NCBI GenBank assembly: GCA_014338405.1
Contig: JTDE01000117.1
Coordinates: forward strand, 62,001 to 126,000
DNA length: 64,000 bases
DNA from: Paragonimus skrjabini miyazakii
Taxonomy: Eukaryota > Platyhelminthes > Trematoda > Plagiorchiida > Troglotrematidae
Reading direction: 5' to 3'
Positions 46,083 to 58,160 of this stretch are shown one piece after another (the first letter of the stretch is position 1; each line of letters opens with the position of its first letter). The position numbers and the translations under genes are program-made. Under the pieces are notes generated by a model. The model was not told the origin of the DNA. It made no database searches and worked only from the letters and a program-made list of their open reading frames with translations.

Positions 46083-46291
46083 CTGTGTAAGAAGCAAAAC
46101 AGTGTTATAATTGTCAGGAAACTGTCTACAGAACAATCAGTTCACACAAAACAATGTTAGATACTGGGTAAATCACATACATGGTCGACTCCTAGTTCTA
46201 TTGGTAATATACGTAAAGATGCTAAACAGTTACTAGGTTATGTTGCGAGAATAGTAACGCAGTAGTGAACTACTCCGTAAATATAACTCAC

Positions 46292-46366
46292 CGAGAAGTT
46301 AGGAGCACTGGGGTTGATTATTCCTTGTCGAACCAGGTTGCTGACCGTCCGTATTTCTGTATCCGT
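46292..46366 (-). CDS. Upstream exon of three-exon gene model
   Basis: A very strong acceptor (GTTGTCTATTTTTCTTCACAG) and a GTGAGT donor enclose 25 codons with only phase 0 open: TDTEIRTVSNLVRQGIINPS, APNFS. It links without a frame break to 45915-46082. The 5' part of the gene must lie at higher coordinates and was not found with certainty. Confidence 0.65.
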
Positions 46367-47499
46367 CTGTGAAGAAAAATAGACAACAATTTGTACTGTC
46401 CAGTGGCGTGAACGGGCTATCAAACCGAAATACAAATGAAATAGGCCTTATGTTTCCCGTCAGCGATTAAGAAAACTACCGGTCAGCAGGGAGTTGTCCG
46501 TCACTGAGCCTCTTTGTGAGACGCAGAGGGGTAGCATACATCAAAATTAGCAGCCGGTTTAAAACAGCGTTTCCGCGAATTAATTCGCTAACCTACTTTT
46601 CTATTCTGTTTTGCACTAGGTAAGAGCTGAACGAACACAATTTGCAAACTGAGTTTACGTTTTGAAACGAATTTGTGATTACACTGGAAATCAAACTGGA
46701 GCCTACCAAACTTATGTGCTCATCCGAAACAAACCTTGAGTTCCAATCAAACTGTTATTTTACCGTTAGGTTTGCTTGATAAACTGTCAGAGCAAAAACT
46801 GTCGAATGCAAAGCACAAACAGTATAATCGGCTATCGACTACATTAACACATGTTGGATGATTGATTTGGCGACTTCTATTTTCTAACCGTACAGACCAT
46901 CAAACTACTCAAACATGTTTACCGCTTTGCTTAATTTTAGTGTAACCTGGTTGATATGAATAAGTTTGCTGTAGAAATCGTGCACTGTTAGTAAAAACAA
47001 TATACGTATATTTACATTGTTTGTCGCCGGCGCAATCACGGATAGATAAAAAATGGCAAACATTTTGTCGGCTACAGTACCAGCAATTCCACTATCAAGT
47101 TATACATTCCTGAATCGTCTTTATATGAGTTCTTCGTGGTCATTTACGTCTGTCCAGGCCTAAGACTAAGCTGAGCCCAGAAAACTAAAGTTTTTCACCG
47201 CTGGAATTATAGACATTCGTAAATTAGTTTACAGGAAACGAGAACCATTGTGCAAAATACCAACGCCGAGAGAACATAAGTGCAATTTGAAAGTACTACA
47301 CAAAATCAGATGAGCCTAACCATGAGAGCTTTTCTTCGGATAACGATAATTAGGCACCAAAGACAGCATAACACCCCACTTGACCAGGCCAAAAGAACTG
47401 TGTAAGTCAATCTGAACTTACATTTTCTTCAAAAATATTGATAGAATAATGTTCGAGATGATATTTCCTTCATAACGTCTGCTTCCAAGTGGATGTCTG

Positions 47500-47739
47500 T
47501 CAGCAATCAAAACGTGCAACAAACAGCTGCTGTATGATAAACTGATGGTACTGCACAATTATGAGTTGCATAGTGACTGAAACCTTTTCAATCACTCCTA
47601 TTAAGGGCTCGGTACTAAACTGAGATTCCATGTCGAAGTGGTTGATATATGTACGGAGGTCGAGGGACAACAGCCAACATTCCGATTGTTGGAAAGCAAC
47701 ATCCGAACTGGATGTAGAGTCATTTGCAAGGTACTGTTG
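47500..47739 (-). CDS. Candidate terminal exon, unknown protein
   Basis: After an acceptor ending GAATTTGCAG, 79 codons in phase 0 run to TGA: QQYLANDSTSSSDVAFQQSE, CWLLSLDLRTYINHFDMESQ, FSTEPLIGVIEKVSVTMQLI. The acidic, serine-rich start and helix-like end look coding. A competing exon in another frame begins at an acceptor near 47565 (ACTCATAATTGTGCAG) and runs to a GTAAGT donor near 47415, reading CLLHVLIADRHPLGSRRYEG; both cannot be right. Confidence 0.42.
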   Translation of the reverse strand, partial: QQYLANDSTSSSDVAFQQSECWLLSLDLRTYINHFDMESQFSTEPLIGVIEKVSVTMQLIIVQYHQFIIQQLFVARFDC

Positions 47740-48966
47740 CTGCAAATTCGCAGCGGTTCAGATTTAATATGCCACTAATCAAAAACAAATGTCCCCTTCT
47801 CGTGTGTGCTCCTAAACCACTAGTTACAACCCTGAGTTCTTGTTACCACATTTAACCGTTTTGGATTGTCTAGTATCGATATCGTCCGCCTAATCAAATG
47901 TCTAGTACACTTATTCCGTAGGCCCACTTAATAGGTCATTGTTGTTAATTAGCAGCTGTGATCAAAAGTTGTGGAATATTACCCCGCGAAATATACTATG
48001 TTTCACATTGATTTTAACTAAGAAAACTGCCATATATCTAATTTACGGTCATTACACGTGGAAAGAGAATTAATATCAAGATATGGCATCCCAACATGGT
48101 CATGTATCTCCGGACAGCCAGCTGGCTAGTAATCGGAAGCAGACCGCAAAAATCATATGAGGTGTTTCACGTTATGTTTCTCGAGCGAACCAGTATATTT
48201 TGTAGTCAACGTCTACATGCTGGCTTGTTGCTGAGACTCGTTAATAAAACCATTGGTACATTGATGTACATCAAGGATCGCGTGGAGAGAACTTATCCTT
48301 CAGAAACGAGCTAGCTGGGAAGTGTTTTGCTAAGTACAGTATGGAAATAAAATTTAGTCTTACAACCTAAATAAAATTTGATCGAATATTCAACCGATAC
48401 AAGAGTAAAACGGTGAGAACCTAGTACTTGGCAGCTTCACCAATTTCTCCCAGCTTTCTAAAATGTCCCTGTTTGTCTTTTACCAGCATACTTTAAAACA
48501 ACGGCAGATACGACTTCAGTCTATGTATCGCTTTGTACCGAACAAACGGAGTTGTTCATAGAAAGCAGTTGATTATATGAGGATTATACACGAATTTGCT
48601 TTGCGGTGACAAAGTTTTATATCGGGCTTCCTCTTTACCTTGAACACTCTCTTTAACATTCTTGTCTATAAAACGTTCACTCTAAAGACGAAATAACGTT
48701 GCATAAAACCCATTTTATGTTGAATAGCATATAACAAATCCACAGTAACGTTCATCTATAGTGATTAAAGTCAGTCAAAACAAAAACTGTATGGAAGCTA
48801 AAACGCCAAACAGAAATGACAGGATAGTTACTGTGATCCACTTCTTGTACAATGTTCGCTAACATTTACTTCAATGGGGTTGAGAAAATAAGCCGTTTTT
48901 CGAGGCTGTTCCACCTAAACCACAATTGAAATCTTCTTGATTCATATAAGAGTCTATCGTCTTTGA

Positions 48967-49326
48967 GTGTTATTTTGTTTCACTTACACAATACTTTTTG
49001 GCATCTGCTTTCTTTTTTATTGTTCAAAGTTGACTTTGAACAGTGTATTTTGTGAACGTTTCATACGGACTCAAGTTCACCGTTTGGGTCTCCAGTTTCA
49101 AATGAACGATGAACTGTACAGCATACAAGAAAGATGGTCCCAGTTTTTACACGATATCTTTTTGGGGTCCACTGCAATCCAATGGAATTTATTTACGATT
49201 TGGTTTGTTATTTTCTGGGTTAGCCTGTAAAGTACGCCGCCAGGTAGACAGTTTCCTATCAGCTGATTACTTTGTGGTCATCCAAATCGTTGGCTGGACA
49301 CTCTATCCGATATGGCTTTGCGTTTG
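48967..49326 (+). CDS. Possible exon region with hydrophobic segments
   Basis: Two overlapping frames are open: 48967-49230, with membrane-like ends (FCFTYTILFGICFLFYCS and WNLFTIWFVIFWVSL), and 49109-49327 (DGPSFYTISFWGPLQSNGIY...). No clear splice pair is seen. The neighbouring gap at 49375 hides the context. Confidence 0.25.
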
Positions 49327-49374
49327 ACATTTAGTGAAACACTTCGATTTGTCCCTTTTTCAGTTCTTCTGCTT

Positions 49375-49474
49375 NNNNNNNNNNNNNNNNNNNNNNNNNN
49401 NNNNNNNNNNNNNNNNNNNNNNNNNNNNNNNNNNNNNNNNNNNNNNNNNNNNNNNNNNNNNNNNNNNNNNNNNN
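49375..49474. other. Assembly gap (100 N)
   Basis: Exactly 100 undetermined bases; frames that cross it are meaningless. Confidence 0.99.
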
Positions 49475-50889
49475 TTTTTAAATCTCTTTTTAACCCGATC
49501 AGCAACGTTTACGTTTTTTGTGTTATTAAACGTCACTACTGATGTGAACAGCAGGTTCAGCCGCACTTTCTTGCAAAAAGAGTGAAGGTAATCTCGAATG
49601 AATAAATTAAATCCTGGTAAACTGGAAATGAACTTTAGCAGCGCCTATTCACCCATTTGGTAGCATGATTGATTGGAAGAATAGGGAAGGCGAACGTAAC
49701 ACAACTAAAATTGGCGTCTGATGGGAGGAATCGGCCGCAACACTCAAACAAACATGAAAACAGCCTAAAGTAAATGTACTTTTCATCATGCAACAAGACG
49801 CATCTCTCAAACGCAATAGTGGAGAAGGCTAAGTTTCTCCAGAATGTCTTTAAACGGTTTCTGTGAGTCCTGTAGTTGCCAACATCACTAGATGCTGATT
49901 CAACTGTGTACGATTTATGAATATTCGTTTACCCGGTAAAGTGGACATACAACAAAAACTATGAACCAGCAACCAACAAGAAACATCAAGCAGACATCAA
50001 GCATTTGGCTACACTGGCTTGAAGATGGACATAGTACTTATGTGAAAGTTTATCAAAGAAGGTTTAGAACGACATTGCGGTTGCGACAAAACTGGTGTTA
50101 ACAGCATTAGACTTAGTAAATAAAGAGACTCCAAAGCACACCTTCAACAAGCAATCGTTAACAAACATGCCAAGACAGATTATTCACATCTGTTTTGTAA
50201 AACCAATTTGAAAAGAATATTCAACAAAGCAATAATTAATAAACTGGTTATCTGGTTCGCATACAGTTATTCTGACTCTATATTATCCCAACCGACATTT
50301 ACTACCAATAGCAAGGTTGTGCAATATGTCCGTTGTTCTTCCTATGACTTCGCTGCAATCAACTGCACGGTTAGACGTCATAGTTACCCTTGACTATATA
50401 TGGTGAATTCGTGCAGGTCAACGAAGCACGAGTAACAATGAATATATAAGGCTTCCGTTATTTCATTGTCCAGCCAGTCAACAAACACCAATGTAATAAC
50501 TATTTACAATTCAAAGTAAACATGTTTATGCTTGAGGAAAACGTACCGAACCCACGAAATGATCATTGACTATGTAATAATGAACACTAATTAAATGGAA
50601 TTTCATAAGCATTGCATTGTGCTAAACTGAGAACACCAACGAATAGAGCGGATGCAGAAGTAGTGCCACAGTATGGATTTTAAAGAATAATTCCAGTATT
50701 TTCCGGCTGTTATCCAGTTTAAAGTACACTATCGCCATGCACATTCATACCACAATGCTGATCTTCGTAGTAAGTTCAGCTTGCTGCTGCGATCGTTCCT
50801 TTTGGATAATCTGTGTGTATAGCATAAATGCGTCAGTTTGACAGAAGCCTATCTCTCAGAGGGAAGTTGGTCACTGTAACCTGCTGCTA
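49475..50889. other. Unassigned stretch
   Basis: AT-rich sequence with short frames only and no recognised repeat or exon. Confidence 0.35.
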
Positions 50890-50939
50890 CCGAACTACGT
50901 GAGTGACACATAGTCAACTCACTATGTGATCATCTATGG

Positions 50940-51066
50940 GTCAGGCTCGGTTCAGTGACTACGAATCTCGCGACTCACACTGGGTGACTTTAGGTGAGAT
51001 GGCGGCCAGTCAACCACAGTGGCGTGAATGCGGATATTGCTTGGTCGAGTTGTCTGTCAAGTAAAC
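50940..51066 (+). mobile_element. LINE 3' terminal relic
   Basis: The segment reads ESRDSHW, VTLGEMAASQPQWRECGYCL and VELSVK before TAA at about 51064. It is the C-terminal tail of the same LINE type as at 14.1-14.7 kb (RDS....FETLGE.A.....QWRE.......LSVK). Everything upstream of the tail is missing, consistent with 5' truncation on insertion. Confidence 0.75.
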
Positions 51067-51419
51067 AGTTAGTGAAGAGAGAGTGGAGGAAAATATCTGA
51101 ATAAAGCACTCTAACGTTGATCTCCATCCATTTATTCGCTATAGTTTGCTCTTTTTGGTTGGTTGTACTGTGGTTAATCAACAACGCATACATCTGATGT
51201 GTTGCCATGGGGAAATTGTTTGAACAAAATCAGGCAGCGTAGCTGTGCGACTGCTAACTGATTCGTGTTAATTATTTTCACTGTCATAAAAGGTAACCTC
51301 TGTCAAAACAGGTAGCGTTCACCCGATGGTAACGACTGCTGCCAAATGTGACCACAAATGTGAACTCACTTCTAACAAAACTATCACAAAACATAACAAC
51401 CCTAACACTAAGAAGTCAT

Positions 51420-51627
51420 TCTACTCACAAGTATTTTGGCTACTGATCTTGTCGACTATTTCAATAACTTGGATAAAAATGAGTGTATTCGTATTGATTT
51501 TACCACAGTCCTTATGTATGCCCATTTCATTTTGTTTGACCCCTACAATATACGTCCAGGGCTTTCGAATAAAGAACGTATGGTTAACACTGTGTTTCCG
51601 CGGAACGCAATTTTTAGCATGCAGTGA
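51420..51627 (+). CDS. Candidate terminal exon, unknown protein
   Basis: The frame (LATDLVDYFNNLDKNECIRI, DFTTVLMYAHFILFDPYNIR, PGLSNKERMVNTVFPRNAIF, SMQ) ends at TGA 51627. An AAG acceptor lies at about 51429 or just upstream. Two other frames (51326-51685 plus, 51421-51783 minus) are open across the same bases, but this one has the most protein-like composition. Confidence 0.4.
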
Positions 51628-52443
51628 ATATGAATTAGGAAGAATGAAGTTTGGAATAATCTGCCGACTTACCGGTGTTGTATGAAATAAACAGACAAAA
51701 TAAAACAGATTTACTTTTGCAACCAGACTGATCTCTGTACTAAGAAGAATAGTCTTGGAAATACGTCTTTCCGAATCAGTCATCAGCCATAAGAGTTAGC
51801 TGCTTCAAAACCTGTCGCAAGGCAATAACGCAAGTGAAACAGTCGGTGCTCGAGTCCTCCGAGTCCAACAGTTATGAGCCTAAGGGTGTACATGAAATAT
51901 GCCACTTCGCGGATGTGAACGCACTTGTAAACCTGCGTCAATTTCGACCCACTCATTACTGCAACTAATTATATGGCAAATCAACTGTTTATATCTTCAA
52001 GGGTAATTTCATTTAAGCTAATCTTCCACTTGCACCTGGTGGTGCTGTGCTTACGGTTTTCTCTTGACTCAAAATAGCTGCCAGCTCATCAATCAAATGA
52101 AAATTAGTTTCTTAAAGATCTTTTGAAGATAACAACCATGTTCATTTGGTGCAGGACGAAACGGTTATTTGAGTCCTGAACCATCATCAAAAACAACAAA
52201 TGAACAAGGTTTGATTACTGTTGTCATGCCTGATCTAAGAAACCGGTAGTAGGATTCCGAATCAAAAGAAGTGGGATCAAAGAAGCTCGGCAAACTCAGA
52301 AGATACATTCGGCTGGATATGAAAGGAATGCCTTTCTAGAACTTGTGTTTGCAGAAACATATCTGAAGGTTTAATCGTGGTCGCTCTCGATTTTTTATTT
52401 TTCTTGCCAATTTGCTCAGGCCATATATAGCTACTCTAGTACA

Positions 52444-52699
52444 AATGTCTATAATTTTTACCAAGCGCCCATCTTCAAGACTCAGCGCACGTACAGTGCA
52501 TGGGTGTTACATACGTGGAAGAGGACTGACGGTTCGATTGCCGTCCCCTAGTGGTTCGAGGGGGACTAGGTTGTTTAAGAAACAAAGTCGTAGACAGTGT
52601 CATCTGGTAAATGTCCCTCTGTTGGAGTCTAAACTGTTTCAAACAAATTCCGGCAGAAAAGGTTTACACATAACAGACCTTCTAAATGCGTTGGTTTAG
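52444..52699 (+). CDS. Possible ORF, basic protein
   Basis: An ATG-initiated frame (MSIIFTKRPSSRLSARTVHG, CYIRGRGLTVRLPSPSGSRG, TRLFKKQSRRQCHLVNVPLL...) of 84 codons, strongly basic. No splice support. It could be an exon, a relic of a mobile element, or chance. Confidence 0.25.
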
Positions 52700-53052
52700 C
52701 AAATGGCACTATCAAATCGCCGTAAATACACTCGTGCTTGATAACAATCTCCCGAATGTTCACCAGATGGATGTAGGCGAGACATCTGACTTAAAGTGAT
52801 GAATGCAAACATCGATGCTGCAAGTTGGAACATGAATGATCACCATGCAGCCAAGGATGATAAACGATGAAGAAACCTAATATATCCTCGAACTGTGTGC
52901 ATTTGGAGAACGCCTTTCATTTATTTGAAGTAAACAGCTCAATAAACGCCAACAGATGGTTGAGTGGTGTTGAAATGGCGACCACCAGGCCTTAACGTGG
53001 ACATTTTTATACTTGGATATGTAAATACAGTGCATGTCACTTTGTTATTTAG

Positions 53053-53258
53053 TGGCCACCCCACATCGGTTATTGTTCACAACTCGCAGATCTCTCTGTC
53101 TAATAACAGCACCGTTTACAACACACAATAGTAGCCACCATTCGGTTATCGGCCTGAACTGTAGGAAACATAAAACTAACAGTCAGGAATCCATATTTCC
53201 ATTGGCTAACGTACCGGTTGTCCATTTCACAGGTTGTGATAGTGGGATGAGACACTAA
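53053..53258 (+). CDS. Possible terminal exon, unknown
   Basis: A strong acceptor (GCATGTCACTTTGTTATTTAG) precedes a frame open to TAA (ATPHRLLFTTRRSLCLITAP...). A second phase is open for 25 codons (GHPTSVIVHNSQISLSNNST VYNTQ). The acceptor is convincing; the frame is not. Confidence 0.3.
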
Positions 53259-53789
53259 GGTGTTTGGTGTGTCAGGTGTTTGATACATATTCTGAGTGAT
53301 TGATCGAAAACTGGTAAAGGAAGTAAACATGGAACTCATTTGACCGTCACTACAAACATATTGCTGTTTACCAGTAGACGCCAGGAGAAATCCCTGAACA
53401 AACTTAAACTTGGACTGGTCAACAAAGGGAGACCTACGCTCTCCACCAGGCCTAACAATCTTATGCTTAAATTGCCCTCACGGTAACCTTGTGTGTAAGT
53501 TTCACGTCTGAACTTGACGTGTTGTCACACCAGAGGGGACTCAGTTTGACGCAAATTTCCTAGCCTTAAGCACAAGAAAGCCACTTGAACCGATCACTCG
53601 GTCTCTTTATCACTTACTGTGCAATTCCTTGATTGTACAAACTCTGTTAATCGTCAACAGTGTCTTTAACTAGATCCCTTCTGTTTGAACGATTTTGAAG
53701 CTATTGATCCTGTTTAATTTGGCAGGTAAATGGTAACGGACAAAAATATTCCGTTTTTCCAATACTTTAACAATGATGAACAAAAGGAG

Positions 53790-54220
53790 CATTTGAGCTG
53801 TACAATCTCATCCAGGTATTGGTTGTCTCAGTATATAGTGCCCGGTACGGCAGATACTCAGCTGGCATACGGAGTACGTGACCCAACCATCGCACGTTTT
53901 ACAACGAGATCAAATGACCAACTGGTTACGTATCAAAACTCGTGCCTTTGCTGCACTCAGTGAGATCACATCAGCAATATTACAGACTGTGGAGATAATG
54001 TTACTCATGTATGTGAAAATGTCCAGCGTTTCAAGTGGATTGCCCGCGATAAAGAAATTGGGGATAGGAATACCCACATCTCGCAGAAGCACTGCACTTT
54101 GGAGGTGCGAATCGCTTTCCATACAAAACAGCTCGGTCATTCACATTATTCCGCATGGTCTGAATGTCTTCGCTAGAGGAGACTGAGTAAGACAACGTCA
54201 TCTGCAAAGTCCATATTGTT
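53790..54220 (-). mobile_element. LINE reverse transcriptase relic with internal deletion
   Basis: On the minus strand from about 54214: MDFADDVVLLS, the catalytic (F/Y)ADD box of a non-LTR reverse transcriptase. Then follow ERAVLYGKRFAPPKC-like sequence, FFIAGNPLETLDIFTYMSNI (the .LE.V..FTYLGS block), then AKARVLIRN. The next recognisable block, RWLGHVLRMPAEYLPYRALY, follows almost at once in another frame, so about 150 residues normally between them are deleted. Stops and frame changes show that it is inactive. The overlapping plus-strand frames 53730-54186 are shadows. Confidence 0.82.
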
Positions 54221-54424
54221 GTTGTTTGTTTCCGAGTTGTATAGGCAGCCTGGTGTTAAATACATGAGTAAGGACTGAAGGTTTTTTATGTTCAGCCTAA
54301 TTCGCGTTTTAGTTCTACACTACTTATAATTTTCTTAGGGTGCACATTGATAAGATTACATTTTATACCACATGTTCATTAATAAGGGATTTGGTGGAGT
54401 GGTTAGGTTAAAAAAGAACCGCTT

Positions 54425-54730
54425 GGTTAGGTTTGAACCAGTGACGGAAACAGCACGACGAAACGCGTGGTGCATTGGATCAGCTGAACCATGAGTTCAC
54501 ACTGAGATAGTAGAGATTTGAACTCAGTTACTTACTCCTCTCGATGTCTCATGTGAAATCCACTATATGCTCCAGAGTACCGGTTTCTCCGGTGTGATTT
54601 CTCAAATAGTTCACGCTGAAGTCAACCAAGGCCAGCTCAACCAGGTGTAGTCTTGTAATCCAAGTGGAAAGTTGCTTGTCTCCTCCGAAGATACTGTTCA
54701 TGTCACTGGTTCGAATCCGGTGAAATCTCA
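54425..54730. repeat. Cluster of degenerate tRNA-derived SINE pieces
   Basis: A minus-strand copy related to the 16.5-kb family occupies 54430-54492 (B box TGGTTCAAACC, A box ATGGTTCAGCTGATCCA, shared GCGTTTCGTCGTGCTG between them). A second minus-strand B-box-like GAGTTCAAATCTC lies near 54515. A plus-strand tRNA-like piece at 54654-54722 has an A-box-like TGTAATCCAAGTGGAAAG, a B box GGTTCGAATCC (54708) and a perfect five-pair T arm (CACTG/CGGTG); its A-to-B distance suggests a class II (Leu/Ser) ancestor. No acceptor stem pairs, so none is a functional tRNA. Confidence 0.6.
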
Positions 54731-55472
54731 GAGTTTACACAACTGGATCCCTTCTAAACCACTTGTTCATCACTTTCTTAGGTGGTACTGATGATCATGA
54801 CAGATTGCGTGAATTACACAGCGTTCTATTCTACACACAAGTTTTTTTTCACAACTGTAGGACCACCCATCATGTCAGAAGAAAGTGTTCAATTAAGATA
54901 TGTATTTATTTGCTTGCCTTGGTTTTTTTTCTAGTAGCGTTTTAATCTTTACTTGTCTTTCTAGTAAGTAAGTTTAATGCAATAAGATAGGTATCTTTTC
55001 AGATGTTGACTACATTCGCTTGCCAGATATTTGGTAGAACACATGATATCGTCTTTGCAGATATTAGTATGGAGCAGCAATTGCGAAATAACCCTGGGAC
55101 GTCTGGGAACGGCAGGTGAATAACCTGTATGCAGCTAATTTGGTAAGCAGAGTGTAGCACTCAACGGTATAATGAGGTCTAATATAATATTTTCATATCT
55201 TTGAAATCGGCACATAATTAGTAGAACTTTCGAAGAACTATGCAGGTTTGATAACGGAATGTTCTTCCTTTTTCAGGAAGGTATTGTAAATATCAACTGC
55301 CCATGAAACAAGAGAACTTTTTGGATGATAGTCAATTTTTTGTAAAGTACATTCAGGGTATTATACATACTTTTGTAAGAGATTGTTTTACTTAGGTCCG
55401 GCCAAAAAACAAACTATTAACTCAACATACTAGCAGGTCCAGTTGATTGCGGATACCGTCTCAACATTCTAG

Positions 55473-55509
55473 AAGTCAATCAGGTGCGAGCGCGTGGAAA
55501 ACATTAAGG
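55473..55509 (+). CDS. Possible micro-exon, first of a close pair
   Basis: Acceptor GTCTCAACATTCTAG and donor AAGG/GTAAGT enclose 37 bases (KSIRCERVENIK in one phase). About 80 bases on, TAAATACTCCTTAG and GTAAGT enclose only 9 bases (ATTCCAGAT, 55589-55597). Such spacing is reminiscent of micro-exon genes but is also within reach of chance. Confidence 0.22.
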
Positions 55510-56705
55510 GTAAGTTTATGTTTTACTACCGGTGGACGAGAGTGCTGAAAAACCCGGGATCCGTTGATAGCAAGGTTAAATACTCCTTAGATTCCAGATG
55601 TAAGTGTTCAGACTTTTTTGTGATCTACATTTTCTCATCTGATTCACTTGGATGCATGTTAAAAACATACCGAATGATAAAAAGTGGGTCCGCATGTGTA
55701 AGTAATAAACGGGTTCGGAATGCAACGGATTCATCATCGAGTCCGATACATCTATTACAGAAACTAATGTACTTCATTTCTGAAACCCAGACAAGACGCT
55801 AGCTCTCAACTATCGGACCGAATTTTCTCTATCCAAGTTCAGTCGATCAGTAACAATTAGCTTGCGCCTTGCCAATAAATATCCGAACTGCGTTTGCAAT
55901 CATATCGGTATCCACTGTACCTAGACCCTTACCTCAACTCAATAGCGAGTGTACTCATTTCTGTCGTTATCAATCAACACCACACGTAACTGAGTTTGTA
56001 ACCCAATAAGATGCGTATGATGAAGGAGAATTTGACTCTAAAATCTGTCTGGTCACATAAGTTAGTATGATCTAATTCAATTTTCAGTCACACTAACTGT
56101 TCTTTGTAGTCGAGAAGGATAAAATGTGGTGAAGATATGTATTCAGGGTTTTTTTTGTCGCTTATTGTATGAAAGAAAGGGAAAATTGTGAACTGGGGTG
56201 TCTGATTGCAAACGAACAAGATGAAATCAAACTACGTTCACTATTCTAGACGCACGGACTGGTTCACATCCCGTTATCAGGACTAGCCAATTGTAGTTGT
56301 TGTGACAACTGTGTATGGGTCAGTTGTGACCAAGCAATTTGTGATAGTTGAATGAACTTTCATGAGTTTGGGGATGGTCATGTTACTAACTTGAGATGCA
56401 TTTGAAGGTCAATCAGAACGTCCACTGTACGTCTATCAGTTGAGTTCCTAAGCTATAAAGAAGCAGTTTTTTTAGTGACTAACTTTTAGACAAAACCACA
56501 TGCAAAACGTGTGGTTATCCTTACTGTGATCAGGTGTACGCCTGATCATCCAATGGTTGTGTCAAATAGCAGCAATAATTGAGAGAGTACACAAATACTT
56601 ATTTGTTGTGAACAAATTGTATGCCTTAGGATTATTTCAAACCGTAGGCCAATCAGTGAGCCAACCGGAAAAAATTGTTCTGAGTGACCGACACGCATAT
56701 CCGTC

Positions 56706-56739
56706 ATGACAGATTTTAGTGACAGTCTTCCGGACGCAG
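56706..56739 (+). CDS. Candidate first coding exon
   Basis: ATG opens 11 codons plus one base (MTDFSDSLPDA) before a canonical CAG/GTGAGT donor; an in-frame TGA lies upstream. The phase (one base) is compatible with the exon at 59095, which begins with two split-codon bases. The minus strand has an open frame over the same region (56546-56794). Confidence 0.38.
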
Positions 56740-57184
56740 GTGAGTTATCTCTAAGTACAGATTGTAGGAGTGATTTACTCCGTAGAATTAGCAACTACGT
56801 TGAGCACAGTAAGGTTTTTCTGGAAGAAATGTTTACCCAGCGTATTTATATGAAAATAGAATTCATTTACCAAATTGTAGTTTGAGCAGATTGTTTCTGT
56901 GTTTGACGCTAAGAAATACATCAAATTCCGTGTCTGACGAAACAACATTGTAGTGAATTGCACATTGGTCCCTTATTTTTTATTGGCAATAAATATCAAC
57001 CTTGGGACTTCATGAGCACACATGCTTACCTTCAGTTTAAGGTAACACAAAATTTCATTTATTCCCAGTGCAACAACGAGCTGAATACAAGGACTTGCCG
57101 GTTAATCACAACAATCCAAGTCGTTTCAGTTCACAACAGTTAGGTAAACAACATGTGCAAGTCTAGACGAATCATTGTATTAAA

Positions 57185-57245
57185 ATGTCAGTCGGACATG
57201 GACCCAGGAAAAATGGTGTAACATTTTGTCGGGAGCAACCATCAG
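57185..57245 (+). CDS. Possible alternative first coding exon
   Basis: ATG opens 20 codons plus one base (MSVGHGPRKNGVTFCREQPS) to a CAG/GTAAAC donor. It has the same phase as 56706-56739 and so is also compatible with 59095-59272. The minus-strand frame 57278-57622 lies close by. Confidence 0.32.
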
Positions 57246-57277
57246 GTAAACATTACTTAGATATTTTGGTTAGCCTA

Positions 57278-57622
57278 CTACCATACCCCACAGCGGTCAG
57301 GCAATGGTTTCTGGTAACGATTAAATTTACCGTATTCAACCTTATGAACAGAGTTTGTCGAAGTGTTACAACTTCCTCGATCCTCAGTGGTCCACATTTT
57401 TTCACCAACTATACATACAGAGCCAGCTGAGCGGAGATGCACCTCAGTTATTGAACAGTGAATGCGGATTAGTATGCTATGTAACAGCTGGATATTCGAA
57501 TATATATTAATTTGCCTTTTACTGATGACGCGATATTGATAAAAATGCGTAAATTGTGTTGAGTACCGTGTACAGAGTATGTGGAAGAGTTCACCATCAA
57601 CCTTATGCCACCATACGAACAC
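57278..57622 (-). CDS. Possible exon, unknown
   Basis: A 114-codon frame whose second half looks coding (EVHLRSAGSVCIVGEKMWTT, EDRGSCNTSTNSVHKVEYGK, FNRYQKPLPDRC) and ends close to a GTATGG donor-like site near 57284. The exon start is unclear. Confidence 0.28.
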   Translation of the reverse strand: MFVWWHKVDGELFHILCTRYSTQFTHFYQYRVISKRQINIYSNIQLLHSILIRIHCSITEVHLRSAGSVCIVGEKMWTTEDRGSCNTSTNSVHKVEYGKFNRYQKPLPDRCGVW

Positions 57623-58160
57623 AAACGTACCAGCTGGCCTTCCAAAACTAAAATGACATTGTTGTCAATAGAACAGTCAAATGTGAATCAAGAGGCTCAG
57701 AATAAACTTTGGCCTAAATGAACCATAATCACTAGAAAAATGATTGGATGTCAATGGATAACAAGATTTAAAAAATTGGTTACGACCAGTATGTAACCTC
57801 CAACTGTTCAGAAATAGCTTTAAATAACTCATGACCGTCATTTTCGAGAGAGAACAGTAATAGTTGAAAATAAATCCAAACCGAACGCTCAATCCATGTG
57901 TCGAATAATTGTGAACTTTATTATTGATCGTCTTATGAATAGTACGGTTGAGAACGATTTAATTATGTCACCCTCATTTATTTCAACAGCGTCCGGTCAC
58001 AAGTGTATTTAACAGTCGCAAGAGGCTGGTAATGAAAGTCTGAATTCAGAAATTTCACCTAGGTTAACCGATTCATAATTTATGCTTTCTTCGAACAAAA
58101 CATGTAACTTGAGGTTATCAAGAATTCCATCAAGTGGAAACCTTTTTTATGTCCACTTAC

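Noticed and set aside
49278..49585. Four overlapping frames around 49.3-49.6 kb
   Set aside because: All cross the 100-N gap at 49375-49474.
54654..54722. Possible tRNA gene with a perfect T arm and B box
   Set aside because: No acceptor stem pairs with the expected 3' strand and the D arm is poor; it is better explained as a SINE fragment.
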